Positions 51,450 to 60,226 of a stretch of DNA of 64,000 nt are shown here, piece after piece; position 1 is the first letter of the stretch, and each line of letters opens with the position of its first letter. Source of the stretch: Microbacterium sp. BH-3-3-3. Its GTDB lineage: Bacteria > Actinomycetota > Actinomycetes > Actinomycetales > Microbacteriaceae. Location: assembly GCF_001792815.1 (NCBI RefSeq), contig NZ_CP017674.1:1984001-2048000 (forward strand), read 5' to 3'. The translations under genes and the position numbers were made by a program. Under the pieces are notes generated by a model. It had not been told where the DNA came from and did no database searches. It saw nothing but the letters and a program-made list of their open reading frames with translations.

Positions 51450-52778
51450 TCACGCCGCGCTGCGGCGGATCCCATTCACGATCGGCCGCGTCGACGCCAG
51501 GGCGGCGGCGACCAGGGCGAACCCGGCGGCGAAGGTGAGCACGATCGTCAGCACCGCGAGCGGGGCGACGAGCAGGCTGATCCCGACGACGGGCGCGGCC
51601 AGCATCAGGCCGAGGGACGCGCCTCCGACGGCGGCCCAGCGCAGCGGCACCATCACCGTCAGGCGGCGGGCGCGGCGGAGCTCGGCATCGGGGATGCCGA
51701 GGCGGTCGAGCCCCACGATCAGCTCGCGCTCCTCGAGTACCGACGCCGCCTGGGTGACGCCGACCGCGCAGGCGAGCAGCACGAAGGCGATGCCGAGGGT
51801 GACGAGCACCCCGGTGCGGATGTCGGCCATGAGGGGCCCGGCCTCGGACGCGACGTCGGCGATCGCCAGACCGGAGCCCGCGACGACGGCGATGAACGAC
51901 ACGAGGGCCATGCCCGACACCCGGCGCCACGCGGGGCCGGCGTGCGCGGCGAGCTCGCGGCCCGCGACGAGCTGGGCGGCAGTGCGGGCGCGGCGGGCCA
52001 TCGCGCGCCCGCGGGCGGCGATGATCGGGGCGCCGATGAGATTGAGCAGACCCAGCGCTCCCGCGAACAGGGCGAGCAGCACGGCGACGCTCACGGCGGG
52101 ACCGACCAGCTCGCCCACGACGCTGAAGTTCGACACCAGCGCCACGACGCCCACGATCAGGATGCCGCCGGTGACGAACGCCGCAGTCTTCTTCGGCGGG
52201 GCCTCGCTGCGGGTGCGCACCCCCAGCGGGGTCACGGTCACGCGGCGCAGGCTCGCCGCCGCGCTCACCGCGCCGATCAGCACGACCGCGGTGAGCACGG
52301 CGGCGCCGAGCAGCGGGTCGACGGCGACGGCGGCGATGCCCACGGGCCCGCCGAAGAACGGCAGCAGACCCACCAGCGGCAGAAGCGCACCGTAGAGGAC
52401 GACACCGGCGACGGCTCCTGCCGCGGCGATGACCGTCGCCTCGAGCACCGTCAGCGACCACAGCTCACGTCCGCTCGCGCCGAGCAGCCGCAGGGTCGCG
52501 AGACGGTCGTTGCGCCGGCGGCTGGTCAGGCGCGCGGCCGCGGCTCCCAGCGTGACGAGGGGGACGGCCAGCAGCACCAGGGCGAGCACGGCCAGGATGC
52601 CGTAGAAGCCGCCCTCGTCCGCCGTGCGCGGGTCGACGAGGAACATGCGCGCGCCCCCGGCGACCACCAGCAGCAACGCGGTGGTGACGGCGAACGCCAC
52701 GACGGGCAGGGCGATCGCCGCGCGACCCTGCCGGGCGGGACGCGACAGCAGGCGGGTGAGGGGGACGACGGCGCTCAT
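51450..52778 (-). CDS. FtsX-like ABC transporter permease
   Basis: A 442-residue permease with about 8 helices. A cluster near the N-terminus (ALPVVAFAVTTALLLVVAGG, FYGILAVLALVLLAVPLVTLGAAAARLTSRRRNDRLATLRLLGASGRELWSL) and the matching C-terminal block (ACAVGVTQAASVLEERELIVGLDRLGIPDAELRRARRLTVMVPL) are the duplicated FtsX/MacB-type modules. It partners the ATPase, whose stop overlaps its ATG (ATGA). Probable exporter of a peptide, lipid or lipoprotein; substrate not evident. Confidence 0.9.
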   Translation of the reverse strand: MSAVVPLTRLLSRPARQGRAAIALPVVAFAVTTALLLVVAGGARMFLVDPRTADEGGFYGILAVLALVLLAVPLVTLGAAAARLTSRRRNDRLATLRLLGASGRELWSLTVLEATVIAAAGAVAGVVLYGALLPLVGLLPFFGGPVGIAAVAVDPLLGAAVLTAVVLIGAVSAAASLRRVTVTPLGVRTRSEAPPKKTAAFVTGGILIVGVVALVSNFSVVGELVGPAVSVAVLLALFAGALGLLNLIGAPIIAARGRAMARRARTAAQLVAGRELAAHAGPAWRRVSGMALVSFIAVVAGSGLAIADVASEAGPLMADIRTGVLVTLGIAFVLLACAVGVTQAASVLEERELIVGLDRLGIPDAELRRARRLTVMVPLRWAAVGGASLGLMLAAPVVGISLLVAPLAVLTIVLTFAAGFALVAAALASTRPIVNGIRRSAA

Positions 52779-53548
52779 CGGTCGAGACCCGTCGAGAGCG
52801 ATGCGGCACCCGGAAGCGTCGCGGTGGCGGAACCGGCGCCCGGCGCCGTGGCCTCCGTCGCCGAGTCCGCGACGATGCGCCCGTCGCGTACCTGCACGAT
52901 CCGCGAGCAGCGGCGGGCCACGTCGGCGTCGTGCGTGACCATCACGAGCGTGCGCCCCTGCCCGGTCGTCGCGTGCAGCAGCGCGGTCAGCACCTCGGCC
53001 GAGGTCGTCGAGTCGAGCGCGCCCGTGGGCTCGTCGGCGAAGACCACCGGGGCACCCGTGACCTGCGCGCGGGCGATCGCCACGCGCTGCGCTTGGCCGC
53101 CCGAGAGCTGGCCGATGCGGCGGTCCTCCATTCCGGCGAGTCCCAGGGCGGCGAGCCAGCCGGCGGCATGACGTTCGGCATCCGGACGGCGCAGGCCCTT
53201 CAGCAGCAGCGGCAGGGCGGCGTTCTCGACGGCGGTGAGCTCGGGCAGCAGCAGGTGCTCCTGGAAGACGAAGCCCAGCGACTCGCGGCGCACGCGGGCG
53301 CGCTCGCCCTCGCCGAGTCCGACGAGTTCGCGGGCTTCGACGCCGGGGGCGCTGAGTACGACGGAGCCGGAGTCGGGGGCGATCACGGCCGCGAGGCAGT
53401 GCAGCAGCGTCGTCTTGCCCGAGCCCGAAGCGCCCATGACGGCGACGGACTCGCCGCCGCGGATGGTCAGCGACACGTCGTCGAGGGCGCGCAGCTCTCC
53501 GTAGCGCTTGACGAGGCCGGTGGCGGTGAGGACGGGGGAGGAAGTCAT
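52775..53548 (-). CDS. ABC transporter ATP-binding protein (LolD/MacB type)
   Basis: A 257-residue ATPase: Walker A GASGSGKTT, Q-loop FVFQEHLLLPELT, signature LSGGQAQRVAIARA, Walker B VVFADEPTGALDS, H-loop VTHDADVARRC. ATG 53548 lies close after a GGGAGGAA site. It couples to the FtsX-like permease downstream. LolD-like ATPases usually energise lipoprotein release or antimicrobial peptide export. Confidence 0.95.
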   Translation of the reverse strand: MTSSPVLTATGLVKRYGELRALDDVSLTIRGGESVAVMGASGSGKTTLLHCLAAVIAPDSGSVVLSAPGVEARELVGLGEGERARVRRESLGFVFQEHLLLPELTAVENAALPLLLKGLRRPDAERHAAGWLAALGLAGMEDRRIGQLSGGQAQRVAIARAQVTGAPVVFADEPTGALDSTTSAEVLTALLHATTGQGRTLVMVTHDADVARRCSRIVQVRDGRIVADSATEATAPGAGSATATLPGAASLSTGLDR

Positions 53549-53799
53549 GTTTCCATTCCAGCGAGAGGGGGCGGGTGGGTCGTCCGTCGGGGGAGGTATC
53601 CGGGTCGGTCGCGAGGACGATTCGCGGGCCCGGTCGCCTCGTAGCGCTCGATGACCGAGCCGAGACGAGGTTCCCGTCGGCGTCGACCGTGGCAGGGACC
53701 CGTGGGGCCCGGGCGTCTCGACGTCGAGCGGCCCCGAGGTCCGCACAGGTGCCGAGGAATAGACTGGATGCCATCGACTCCGCCTCTCCGGGACTCTCC

Positions 53800-54432
53800 G
53801 TGACCACTCCTTCCTCTGTGCGCTCGTTCGACCTGCGCCACGTGCAACTCGCGCGCGCCCTTTTCGCGGCTCTTGCCGCCGTCATGGTGACGTTCTCGCC
53901 GGATCACTCGGCGCCCCTCGGGCTCGGCGTGTTCAGCGGCTTCGCGCTCGCCACGGGCCTCGTCTTCGCGCTGTCGGCCTGGCTCGTGTTCCCCCGCACC
54001 GAGCGCGCGACGCCCGTACTGCTCGCGGTCGTCTCGATCCTCGCGGGCCTGGCGAGCAGCGTGCCCGCGTGGCGCACCACGGGATTCTTCTTCGGCGTCG
54101 TCATCGCGTGGGCTCTGCTCACCGGGCTCATCGAACTGCTGGGGGCACGGCGCGATCGCCGCGCCGGCCGCACCGACGGTGTGCGCGACGGGGTGCTCAT
54201 CGGCATCCTGAGCCTGGTTCTCGGCGCCGCGCTGCTGCTGCCGTTCCAGCAGTACACGCTCGACTACAGCATCGCCGGGGCGGGCTCGTTCACCCTCACC
54301 GGAATCACCATCGCCGTGGGACTCTTCGGCGGATACGCGGCGGTCGTCGCCGTGTTCCTGGCCATCGCGGGCTTCTCACCCCGCCGCCCCGAGGCCGCTC
54401 CGGCCCTACCTTCGGAAGAGGCCGCGTCATGA
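53800..54432 (+). CDS. Hypothetical multi-pass membrane protein
   Basis: A 210-residue hydrophobic protein with 5-6 helices: LARALFAALAAVMVTFS, GVFSGFALATGLVFALSAWL, TPVLLAVVSILAGLASSVP, WALLTGLIELLGARRDRRAG, DGVLIGILSLVLGAALLLPF and ITIAVGLFGGYAAVVAVF. The basic segment GARRDRRAG suggests a cytosolic loop. GTG 53800; a TAGACT -10 box at 53760 may drive it. It is often labelled acyl-CoA synthetase in relatives, but no ligase motif is visible, so I call it hypothetical. Confidence 0.75.
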   Translation: MTTPSSVRSFDLRHVQLARALFAALAAVMVTFSPDHSAPLGLGVFSGFALATGLVFALSAWLVFPRTERATPVLLAVVSILAGLASSVPAWRTTGFFFGVVIAWALLTGLIELLGARRDRRAGRTDGVRDGVLIGILSLVLGAALLLPFQQYTLDYSIAGAGSFTLTGITIAVGLFGGYAAVVAVFLAIAGFSPRRPEAAPALPSEEAAS

Positions 54433-54905
54433 CCGACAAGCCCACCCGCCGCGACCTGATGAAGCCCGTTCAGCTTCTGGGCCTCGCCTTCGTCGCCGCT
54501 CTGTTCGCAGGCTTCGTCACGCTCATGTCGATGGGGTTCTTCCAGACCCGGCCCGCCGAAGAGATCCAGCGCGCCCTCGTCGTGGCGGCGGTGGCCGCGG
54601 GAGCGACGTTCATCGTCACGCTCGTGAGCGTGGCGCTGATGCTGCTCATGGTCGACCCCTCGAAGGTCACCGCGACGATCGATCGTCCGCTGCTGCTGCC
54701 GACGGATGATCAGGATGCCGCGCCCACCGGCGCGACCGCGGCGACCCCTGCGGCACCGACCCCTGCGGCACCGACTCCGGCGGCGGCGACTCCGGCGGCA
54801 GCGCCGACCAGCGAGCCGGCGTCCACCGACCCCACGGACGCGAAGCGACCGACCCGGAGCGCCGCAGACGGACCCGACGGCGACACCACCGCACCCAAGG
54901 CCTGA
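54429..54905 (+). CDS. Hypothetical two-helix membrane protein with Pro/Ala/Thr tail
   Basis: A 158-residue protein. Two membrane helices (LLGLAFVAALFAGFVTLMSM and a second at ALVVAAVAAGATFIVTLV) are followed by a long low-complexity Ala/Pro/Thr tail (about 95-158), with APTP repeats. ATG overlaps the upstream stop (ATGA), so the two small membrane proteins are made together. Function unknown. Confidence 0.75.
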   Translation: MTDKPTRRDLMKPVQLLGLAFVAALFAGFVTLMSMGFFQTRPAEEIQRALVVAAVAAGATFIVTLVSVALMLLMVDPSKVTATIDRPLLLPTDDQDAAPTGATAATPAAPTPAAPTPAAATPAAAPTSEPASTDPTDAKRPTRSAADGPDGDTTAPKA

Positions 54906-55123
54906 CGCCGACCGCATCGCGCCGCGCGGTGACGAGCGGAGGGCCTGGGACGAGCGGAGGGCTCAGCGCCGAATTCTGTACGCCCTCGGCCACATCTCCT
55001 CCGCCGAGCACCGATCCCGGCCGGATTCCGGCCCCCGGAGCGCGCCAGCCGTGCGTCGGCTTCGGCCCCGCACCGACCTCGGCGCGCACCGACCGTGACG
55101 CTGGGCGCGTGCCGCCCCCGCGC

Positions 55124-56164
55124 TCAGGCCCGACGCGGGTCGATCATCGTCATACCCGCCGGTGACGCGGAGTCCATGCCCGGCAGCAGCGTCGCGGCTT
55201 CGCCGAGGCCGATGACGCGCTCGATGAGGTCGTGCGGGCGCAGGGCGCCGCTCTCGATGAGCGAGAGCATCTCGGGGTAGTCGACCGCGGCCATGCCGTG
55301 GCTGCCGAGCAGGTCAAGTTCCCATGCGATCACGCGGGCCATCGGCATCGACGTCATGCCGTCGGTCGTGGGCAGCAGGCCGATCTGCACGTGGCGTCCG
55401 CGGCGCCGCAGGCTCAGCACCGCGTCGCGGGCCGTCTGCGCGCTGCCGACCGCGTCGACCGAGACGTGGCTTCCTCCGCCGGTGAGCTCGTGCACCGCCG
55501 CGGCGATGTCAGAGCCGTCGGCGACGAGGGCGTGCTCCGCGCCGAGGCGCCGTGCCGCGTCGAGGGCGGCGGGAGTGCGATCGACGGCGATCACGCGCGC
55601 GCCGAGGGCGACGCCGATCATCACCGCGCTGAGTCCGACCCCGCCCGCACCGACCACGGTGATCCACTCCCCGGCCGTCACGCGCGCGCGGCCGGTGAGC
55701 GCGCGGTACGCCGTGGCGAAGCGGCACCCGAGGGCCGCGGCCGCCTCGAACGAGACGCCGTCGGGAATGCGCACGACGTTCGTGTCGGCCGCACGCAGCA
55801 CCACCCGCTCCGCGAAGGATCCCCACTGCGTGAAGCCGGGCTGCTGCTGGTCGGGGCACACCTGCGCGTTGCCGCCGAGGCACCACTCGCACGCGCCGCA
55901 GCCCATCACGAACGGCACGGTCACGCGGTCGCCGACGCTCCAGCGCTGGACGCCGTCGCCCACCTCGACGATCAGACCGGCCAGCTCATGACCGGGAACG
56001 TGCGGCAGCGACACGTCGTCGTGGCCGACCCAGGCGTGCCAGTCGCTCTTGCACAGGCCGGTCGCGTGCACCTCGACCACGACGCCGCCCGCCGGGGCTG
56101 TCGGGGCGTCGACCTCGCGCACCTCGAGCGGCTCGGCCAGGGCATCCATGATCATCGCGCGCAT
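55124..56164 (-). CDS. Zinc-dependent alcohol dehydrogenase
   Basis: A 346-residue medium-chain dehydrogenase. Catalytic zinc ligands: Cys in ATGLCKSDWHAW and His-Glu in VPGHELAG. The structural zinc site is GCGACEWCLGGNAQVC (four Cys). The Rossmann loop is VGAGGVGLSAV. MRAMIMDALAEPLEV is the usual start; GGAAGA lies 9 bases before ATG 56164, so I prefer it to ATG 56173. The C-terminal part has AWELDLLGSHGM, as in S-specific or long-chain enzymes. Substrate unknown. Confidence 0.9.
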   Translation of the reverse strand: MRAMIMDALAEPLEVREVDAPTAPAGGVVVEVHATGLCKSDWHAWVGHDDVSLPHVPGHELAGLIVEVGDGVQRWSVGDRVTVPFVMGCGACEWCLGGNAQVCPDQQQPGFTQWGSFAERVVLRAADTNVVRIPDGVSFEAAAALGCRFATAYRALTGRARVTAGEWITVVGAGGVGLSAVMIGVALGARVIAVDRTPAALDAARRLGAEHALVADGSDIAAAVHELTGGGSHVSVDAVGSAQTARDAVLSLRRRGRHVQIGLLPTTDGMTSMPMARVIAWELDLLGSHGMAAVDYPEMLSLIESGALRPHDLIERVIGLGEAATLLPGMDSASPAGMTMIDPRRA

Positions 56165-56240
56165 GGCATCCATTCTTCCGTCCGCGGCTTCTGCGCGTCG
56201 CCGGGGTCGCCGCGTGGCGGTGTGTCACGGGATGGGCGGT

Positions 56241-56336
56241 GTGCCGAACTCCTGAGAAATCGTGGCCGTCGAGCCGAGACCCGCGAGAAATCGGGGCCGA
56301 TCCGCCCACGCCGTCAATCTCTCCGGAGTTCGGCAC
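56241..56336. repeat. Extragenic palindrome family B, copy 1
   Basis: GTGCCGAACTCC (56241-56252) pairs with GGAGTTCGGCAC (56325-56336); pairing continues imperfectly (TGAGAAATCG against GGAGAGATTG). It lies in the 407-base gene-free interval between an alcohol dehydrogenase and purB. Confidence 0.7.
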
Positions 56337-56425
56337 GCGTCGAGGGCAGCGGTTGTCGACGGGCCGACCGACGGGGGTGGGCGTCGGACGGTCGGCGGGG
56401 GTGGGGAGGCGGCTCTTCGGGGCGA

Positions 56426-56507
56426 GCCGAACTCCTGAGAAATCGCCTGCTCGCGCCGTTCCCCCCGTCTCGGAGGCAGAGGCGCCCCTTTTTCTCAGGA
56501 GTTCGGC
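56426..56507. repeat. Extragenic palindrome family B, copy 2
   Basis: GCCGAACTCCTGAGAAA (56426-56442) and TTTCTCAGGAGTTCGGC (56491-56507) are a perfect 17-base inverted repeat separated by 48 bases. The same left arm occurs in copy 1. Confidence 0.8.
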
Positions 56508-56580
56508 ACATGGCTCCGAGGTCGGAGCGGGAGCGCGGACGTCGGCTCGCGCCGTGGGCTGCCCCCGCGGCGGCCCCGCC

Positions 56581-57960
56581 CTACAGCGCGTCGACCACCT
56601 TCGACGCCAGCCCCGCATACGCGGCGGGCGTGAGCGCGAGCAGGCGCTCTTTCGCGGCGTCGCCGATGTCGAGGCCGCGCACGAACTCCGCCAGCTCGGC
56701 GCCGCCCACGCGGCGACCGCGCGTGAGGTCTTTGAGCAGGGCGTACGGGTCGGTGATGCGCGAGCGACCCGCGGCGATCTCGGCGCGCACCACGGTCTGA
56801 ATGGCCTCGGCGAGCACCTCCCAGTTCACGTCGAGGTCGGCCAGCAGCACCTTCTCGGCGAGCGAGATCTCGGTGAGCCCGCGCTGCAGGTTGTCGAGCG
56901 CGAGCAGCGAGTGGCCGAAGGCGACGCCGATGTTGCGCTGGGTGGTCGAGTCGGTGAGGTCGCGCTGCAGGCGGCTGGTGACGAGGGTGGATGCCAGGGT
57001 GCCGAACAGTCCGCCGGCGATCTCGAGGTTCGCCTCGGCGTTCTCGAAGCGGATCGGGTTGATCTTGTGCGGCATGGTCGACGACCCCGTGGCGCCGGCG
57101 ACCGGGATCTGCGTGAAGTAGCCGAGCGAGATGTAGGTCCAGATGTCGGTGGCGAGGTTGTGCAGGATGCCGCCCGCGTGCCGCGCGCGGTCGTACAGCT
57201 CGACCTGCCAGTCGTGCGATTCGATCTGCGTCGTGACCGGGTTGAAGCCCAGGCCGAGCGACTCGATGAACGTGCGCGTGAGCTCGGGCCAGTCGACGTC
57301 GGGCTCGGCGGCGACGTGCGCCGACCAGGTGCCGGTGGCGCCCGAGAACTTGGCGAGGTACTCCCCGGCGTCGAGCTGGCGGATGACGCGCTCGAGGCGC
57401 CACGCGAAGACGCCGATCTCTTTGCCCATGGTGGTGGGCGTGGCGGGCTGGCCGTGGGTGCGCGAGAGCATGGCCGCATCGCGGTGCTCGACGGCGAGCT
57501 CGGCGAGGGCGGCGGTGACCGACCGGAGCTTCGGCAGCCACACGCGCTCGACCGCGCGCTGCACGGTGAGGGCGTAGGCGGTGGAGTTGATGTCTTCGCT
57601 GGTGCACGCGAAGTGCGTCAGCTCGGCGAGCGCCGTCAGCCCGAGAGTGTCGAGCCGGTCGCGCACGAGGTACTCGACGGCCTTCACGTCGTGGCGGGTG
57701 ACGGCTTCTTTCTCTTTGAGCCAGGCGATCTCGTCGGCGCCGAACTCCTCATACAGGGCCCGCAGACGCGTGCGGTCGGCGTCGGACACGGGCGAGGTGC
57801 CGAACAGCGAACGGTCGGTCAGGGCGAGCAGCCACTCGACCTCGACCTCGACGCGGGCGCGGTTCAGTCCCGCTTCCGACAGGTAGTCGCCGAGTTCTGC
57901 GACGGTGGCGAAGTAGCGGCCGTCGAGGGGGCTGAGGGGCTGCGGAGGCAGAGAGGACAC
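56581..57960 (-). CDS. purB: Adenylosuccinate lyase
   Basis: PurB cleaves adenylosuccinate and SAICAR in purine synthesis. The 459-residue protein shows LSPLDGRY, HFACTSEDINSTAYAL, SRTHGQPATPTTMGKE (active-site His), LGFNPVTTQIESHDW and the fumarase/ASL signature GSSTMPHKINPIRFENAEANL. The C-terminal domain ends LTPAAYAGLASKVVDAL. It is the long, bacterial type similar to E. coli PurB. GTG 57960 start. It is 27 bases from the phosphatase gene, same strand. Confidence 0.97.
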   Translation of the reverse strand: MSSLPPQPLSPLDGRYFATVAELGDYLSEAGLNRARVEVEVEWLLALTDRSLFGTSPVSDADRTRLRALYEEFGADEIAWLKEKEAVTRHDVKAVEYLVRDRLDTLGLTALAELTHFACTSEDINSTAYALTVQRAVERVWLPKLRSVTAALAELAVEHRDAAMLSRTHGQPATPTTMGKEIGVFAWRLERVIRQLDAGEYLAKFSGATGTWSAHVAAEPDVDWPELTRTFIESLGLGFNPVTTQIESHDWQVELYDRARHAGGILHNLATDIWTYISLGYFTQIPVAGATGSSTMPHKINPIRFENAEANLEIAGGLFGTLASTLVTSRLQRDLTDSTTQRNIGVAFGHSLLALDNLQRGLTEISLAEKVLLADLDVNWEVLAEAIQTVVRAEIAAGRSRITDPYALLKDLTRGRRVGGAELAEFVRGLDIGDAAKERLLALTPAAYAGLASKVVDAL

Positions 57961-57987
57961 GGGTCTCCCGGGGATCGCGCGAACGGG

Positions 57988-58494
57988 TCAGCCCGCGGTA
58001 CGGATGGCGGGCTCGAGCTGTCGGAACAGGGCTCGGCTTGCGCGTTCGATCATACCGAGCACCTCGTCGAACATCGGGGCCCCGGCGTAGTACGGGTCGG
58101 GCACGTCGAGGGTGTCGGCATCGGGGAGGAACGACTGCAGCAGCGCGATCTTGTCGGCCGCGTCGTCGTCGTGCGCCCAGCCGCGCAGCACGCGCTCGTG
58201 GCTGCGGTCGAGCGCCACGACCAGGTCGTTGTGCTCGAAGTCGGCGTACTGGAACTGCCGCGCGCGGTGCGACGAGCCGTCGTAGCCGTGGCGGTCGAGG
58301 ACCGCGAGGGTGCGGTGGTCGGCGCGCTCGCCCACGTGCCAGTCGCCGGTACCGGCCGAGCTGGAGGCCACGCGTGACGAGAGCCCCGAGATTTCCGCGA
58401 GACGGCGGAACACCACGTCGGCCATGGGGGAGCGGCAGATGTTGCCGCTGCACACGAACACGACGCGGAAGGGCGCGTCGGCACTCGCGGTCAT
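57988..58494 (-). CDS. Low-molecular-weight protein-tyrosine phosphatase
   Basis: A 168-residue LMW-PTP. The P-loop FVCSGNICRSPMADVVFR (C-x5-R) starts at about residue 14 and VPDPYYAG carries the general-acid Asp. Actinobacterial members are secreted or cytosolic phosphatases (PtpA-like). The ~10-residue N-terminal extension is uncommon. It is upstream of purB in the same direction. Confidence 0.93.
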   Translation of the reverse strand: MTASADAPFRVVFVCSGNICRSPMADVVFRRLAEISGLSSRVASSSAGTGDWHVGERADHRTLAVLDRHGYDGSSHRARQFQYADFEHNDLVVALDRSHERVLRGWAHDDDAADKIALLQSFLPDADTLDVPDPYYAGAPMFDEVLGMIERASRALFRQLEPAIRTAG

Positions 58495-58528
58495 CCCCCC
58501 ATCATGGCGGGGAAGCGCTTTTCGCGCA

Positions 58529-58933
58529 TCAGCGGCGTGAGCGCTCTTCTTTGCGCGGGCGCAGCAGCCCGCCGAGGACAGCGTTGATGATGCCGATGAG
58601 CAGGGCCGCGACGGCGGTGAGCCAGAACTCGCCGGTACGCAGGCCCCAGTCCCAGTTCTCGGTGATGACGGCCGTCAGCCACAGCAGGAATCCGTTGATG
58701 ACGAGCGAGATGAGTCCGAGCGTGAGGATGTAGAGCGGGATCGCGACGAACTTCACCACCGTGCCGATGAGGGTGTTCACGAGCGCGAAGATCAGTCCGA
58801 CCACCAGCACGGTGAGGGCGACCTGCAGGCCCTCGCCCGGCGCGAACGGAATGAGTCGCACCTGCAGGGCGGGCAGCAGGGTGACGATCCAGATGGCGAA
58901 GGCGTTGACGGCCACGCGAACGACGAAGCGCAT
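58529..58933 (-). CDS. Phage-holin-family (PF04020-type) membrane protein
   Basis: A 134-residue protein with four closely spaced helices: VVRVAVNAFAIWIVTLLPA, LQVALTVLVVGLIFALVNTL, IPLYILTLGLISLVINGFLL and FWLTAVAALLIGIINAVLGG, ending in a basic tail (RPRKEERSRR). GLIFALVNTLIGTVVK and TLGLISLVINGFLLWLTA are typical of the chromosomal 'phage holin family' (mycobacterial 4TM). It is not a phage element here. ATG 58933 follows AAGGTGGAGG. Confidence 0.9.
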   Translation of the reverse strand: MRFVVRVAVNAFAIWIVTLLPALQVRLIPFAPGEGLQVALTVLVVGLIFALVNTLIGTVVKFVAIPLYILTLGLISLVINGFLLWLTAVITENWDWGLRTGEFWLTAVAALLIGIINAVLGGLLRPRKEERSRR

Positions 58934-59053
58934 GCCTCCACCTTGGCACGGACGGGGCGCTGCGCCCGGGACGAATCTCGCGCCGTGGGCTGTGGAGAAG
59001 CCGTCGAAAGAAGGGACTGACGCGTGCGGGGGCCTCGCGGTTAGGCTCGCGGG

Positions 59054-60130
59054 GTGAGTGACGAGCCGGTTCTGCCCCGTATCCGCCCCGAGATCGCCGC
59101 GCTGCCGGCGTACCGCCAGGGGCGTCAGGCCAGCCCCGACGCGTTCAAGCTCTCGAGCAACGAGAACCCGTTCGACCCGCTCCCCGGGGTGCTCGAGGCG
59201 ATCCAGGGGGCGACCGGCATCAACCGGTATCCGGATGCCACGGCCGCCCGCCTGCGCGAACGTCTCGCCGCACGCCACGGCGTCTCGCCCGACGACGTGC
59301 ACGTCGGTGCCGGCAGCGTGTCGCTGCTCGCGCAGCTGCTGCTGGCGACCTCGGGTCCCGGCGACGAGGTCGTGTACGCGTGGCGCTCGTTCGAGGCCTA
59401 CCCGTCTCTGGTCGCGGTCGCCGGGGCGACGAGCGTGCCGGTGCCGCTCACCGCGGACTTCCGTCACGACCTGCCCGCGATGGCCGCCGCGGTCACCGAC
59501 CGCACGCGCCTGATCATCGTGTGCAGCCCGAACAACCCGACGGGCCCCACCGTCACCCACGACGAGTTCGCCGTCTTCGTCGACTCCGTGCCCGCCGACG
59601 TGCTCATCGTGCTCGACGAGGCCTACGCCGAGTTCGTCACCGATCCCGCGTCGGTCGAGGGCGATCGCGTGCGCGCGATCATCGCCCGCCCCAACATCGT
59701 GGTGCTGCGCACCTTCAGCAAGGCCTACGGTCTGGCGGGCCTGCGCGTCGGATACGCCATCGGCCACACGCGCGTGCTCGACGCCGCGCGCAGCACGGCC
59801 ATACCCCTGTCGGTGACGGCCGCCGCCGAAGAGGCCGCGCTCGCGAGCCTGCGCGCCGAGTCGGAACTGCTCGAGCGCGTCACCGTCATCGCCCAGCGCC
59901 GCGACGGTCTCGTCGCGCGTCTGCGCGAGGCGGGCTGGCCGGTGCCCGACGCCCAGGGCAATTTCGTGTGGCTTCCCGCGGGGGAGCGGGCGGTCGAGGT
60001 CGCCGCGGCGTTCGAAGAGGCGGGTTTGGTCGTGCGTCCCTTCGCGGGCGACGGCGTGCGCATCTCGATCGGTGAAGAGGAGTCCCTCGACCGCATCGTC
60101 GAGGCCGCGGCCTCGGTCGCTCCGCGCTGA
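59054..60130 (+). CDS. Histidinol-phosphate/aromatic aminotransferase
   Basis: A 358-residue PLP-dependent class I/II aminotransferase of the HisC/Pat type. [50 protein letters not shown] and the PLP Lys in [17 protein letters not shown], then [14 protein letters not shown]. In actinobacteria this paralogue, distinct from the his-operon HisC, often serves as phenylalanine aminotransferase (Pat). GTG 59054 lies six bases after TAGGCT (leaderless). It precedes the 2-oxo acid dehydrogenase genes in the same direction. Confidence 0.9.
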   Translation: MSDEPVLPRIRPEIAALPAYRQGRQASPDAFKLSSNENPFDPLPGVLEAIQGATGINRYPDATAARLRERLAARHGVSPDDVHVGAGSVSLLAQLLLATSGPGDEVVYAWRSFEAYPSLVAVAGATSVPVPLTADFRHDLPAMAAAVTDRTRLIIVCSPNNPTGPTVTHDEFAVFVDSVPADVLIVLDEAYAEFVTDPASVEGDRVRAIIARPNIVVLRTFSKAYGLAGLRVGYAIGHTRVLDAARSTAIPLSVTAAAEEAALASLRAESELLERVTVIAQRRDGLVARLREAGWPVPDAQGNFVWLPAGERAVEVAAAFEEAGLVVRPFAGDGVRISIGEEESLDRIVEAAASVAPR

Positions 60131-60226
60131 CCGGGTGCGGCGTTTGTCGGTATCGAACCCCGAATCGCGGCATCCGTTGTGCACCTCATGCGGTCCTCGG
60201 CATAAGGCGAGCATTAGCGTGGGAGC

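Noticed and set aside
45407..54432. Fatty-acid biosynthetic link between the 53800 membrane protein and acyl-CoA synthetase
   Set aside because: The small membrane protein has no ligase motif; the frequent label is not supported by its sequence.
58529..58933. Prophage signal from the holin-family gene
   Set aside because: This PF04020-type family is a common chromosomal membrane protein; no phage gene is near.
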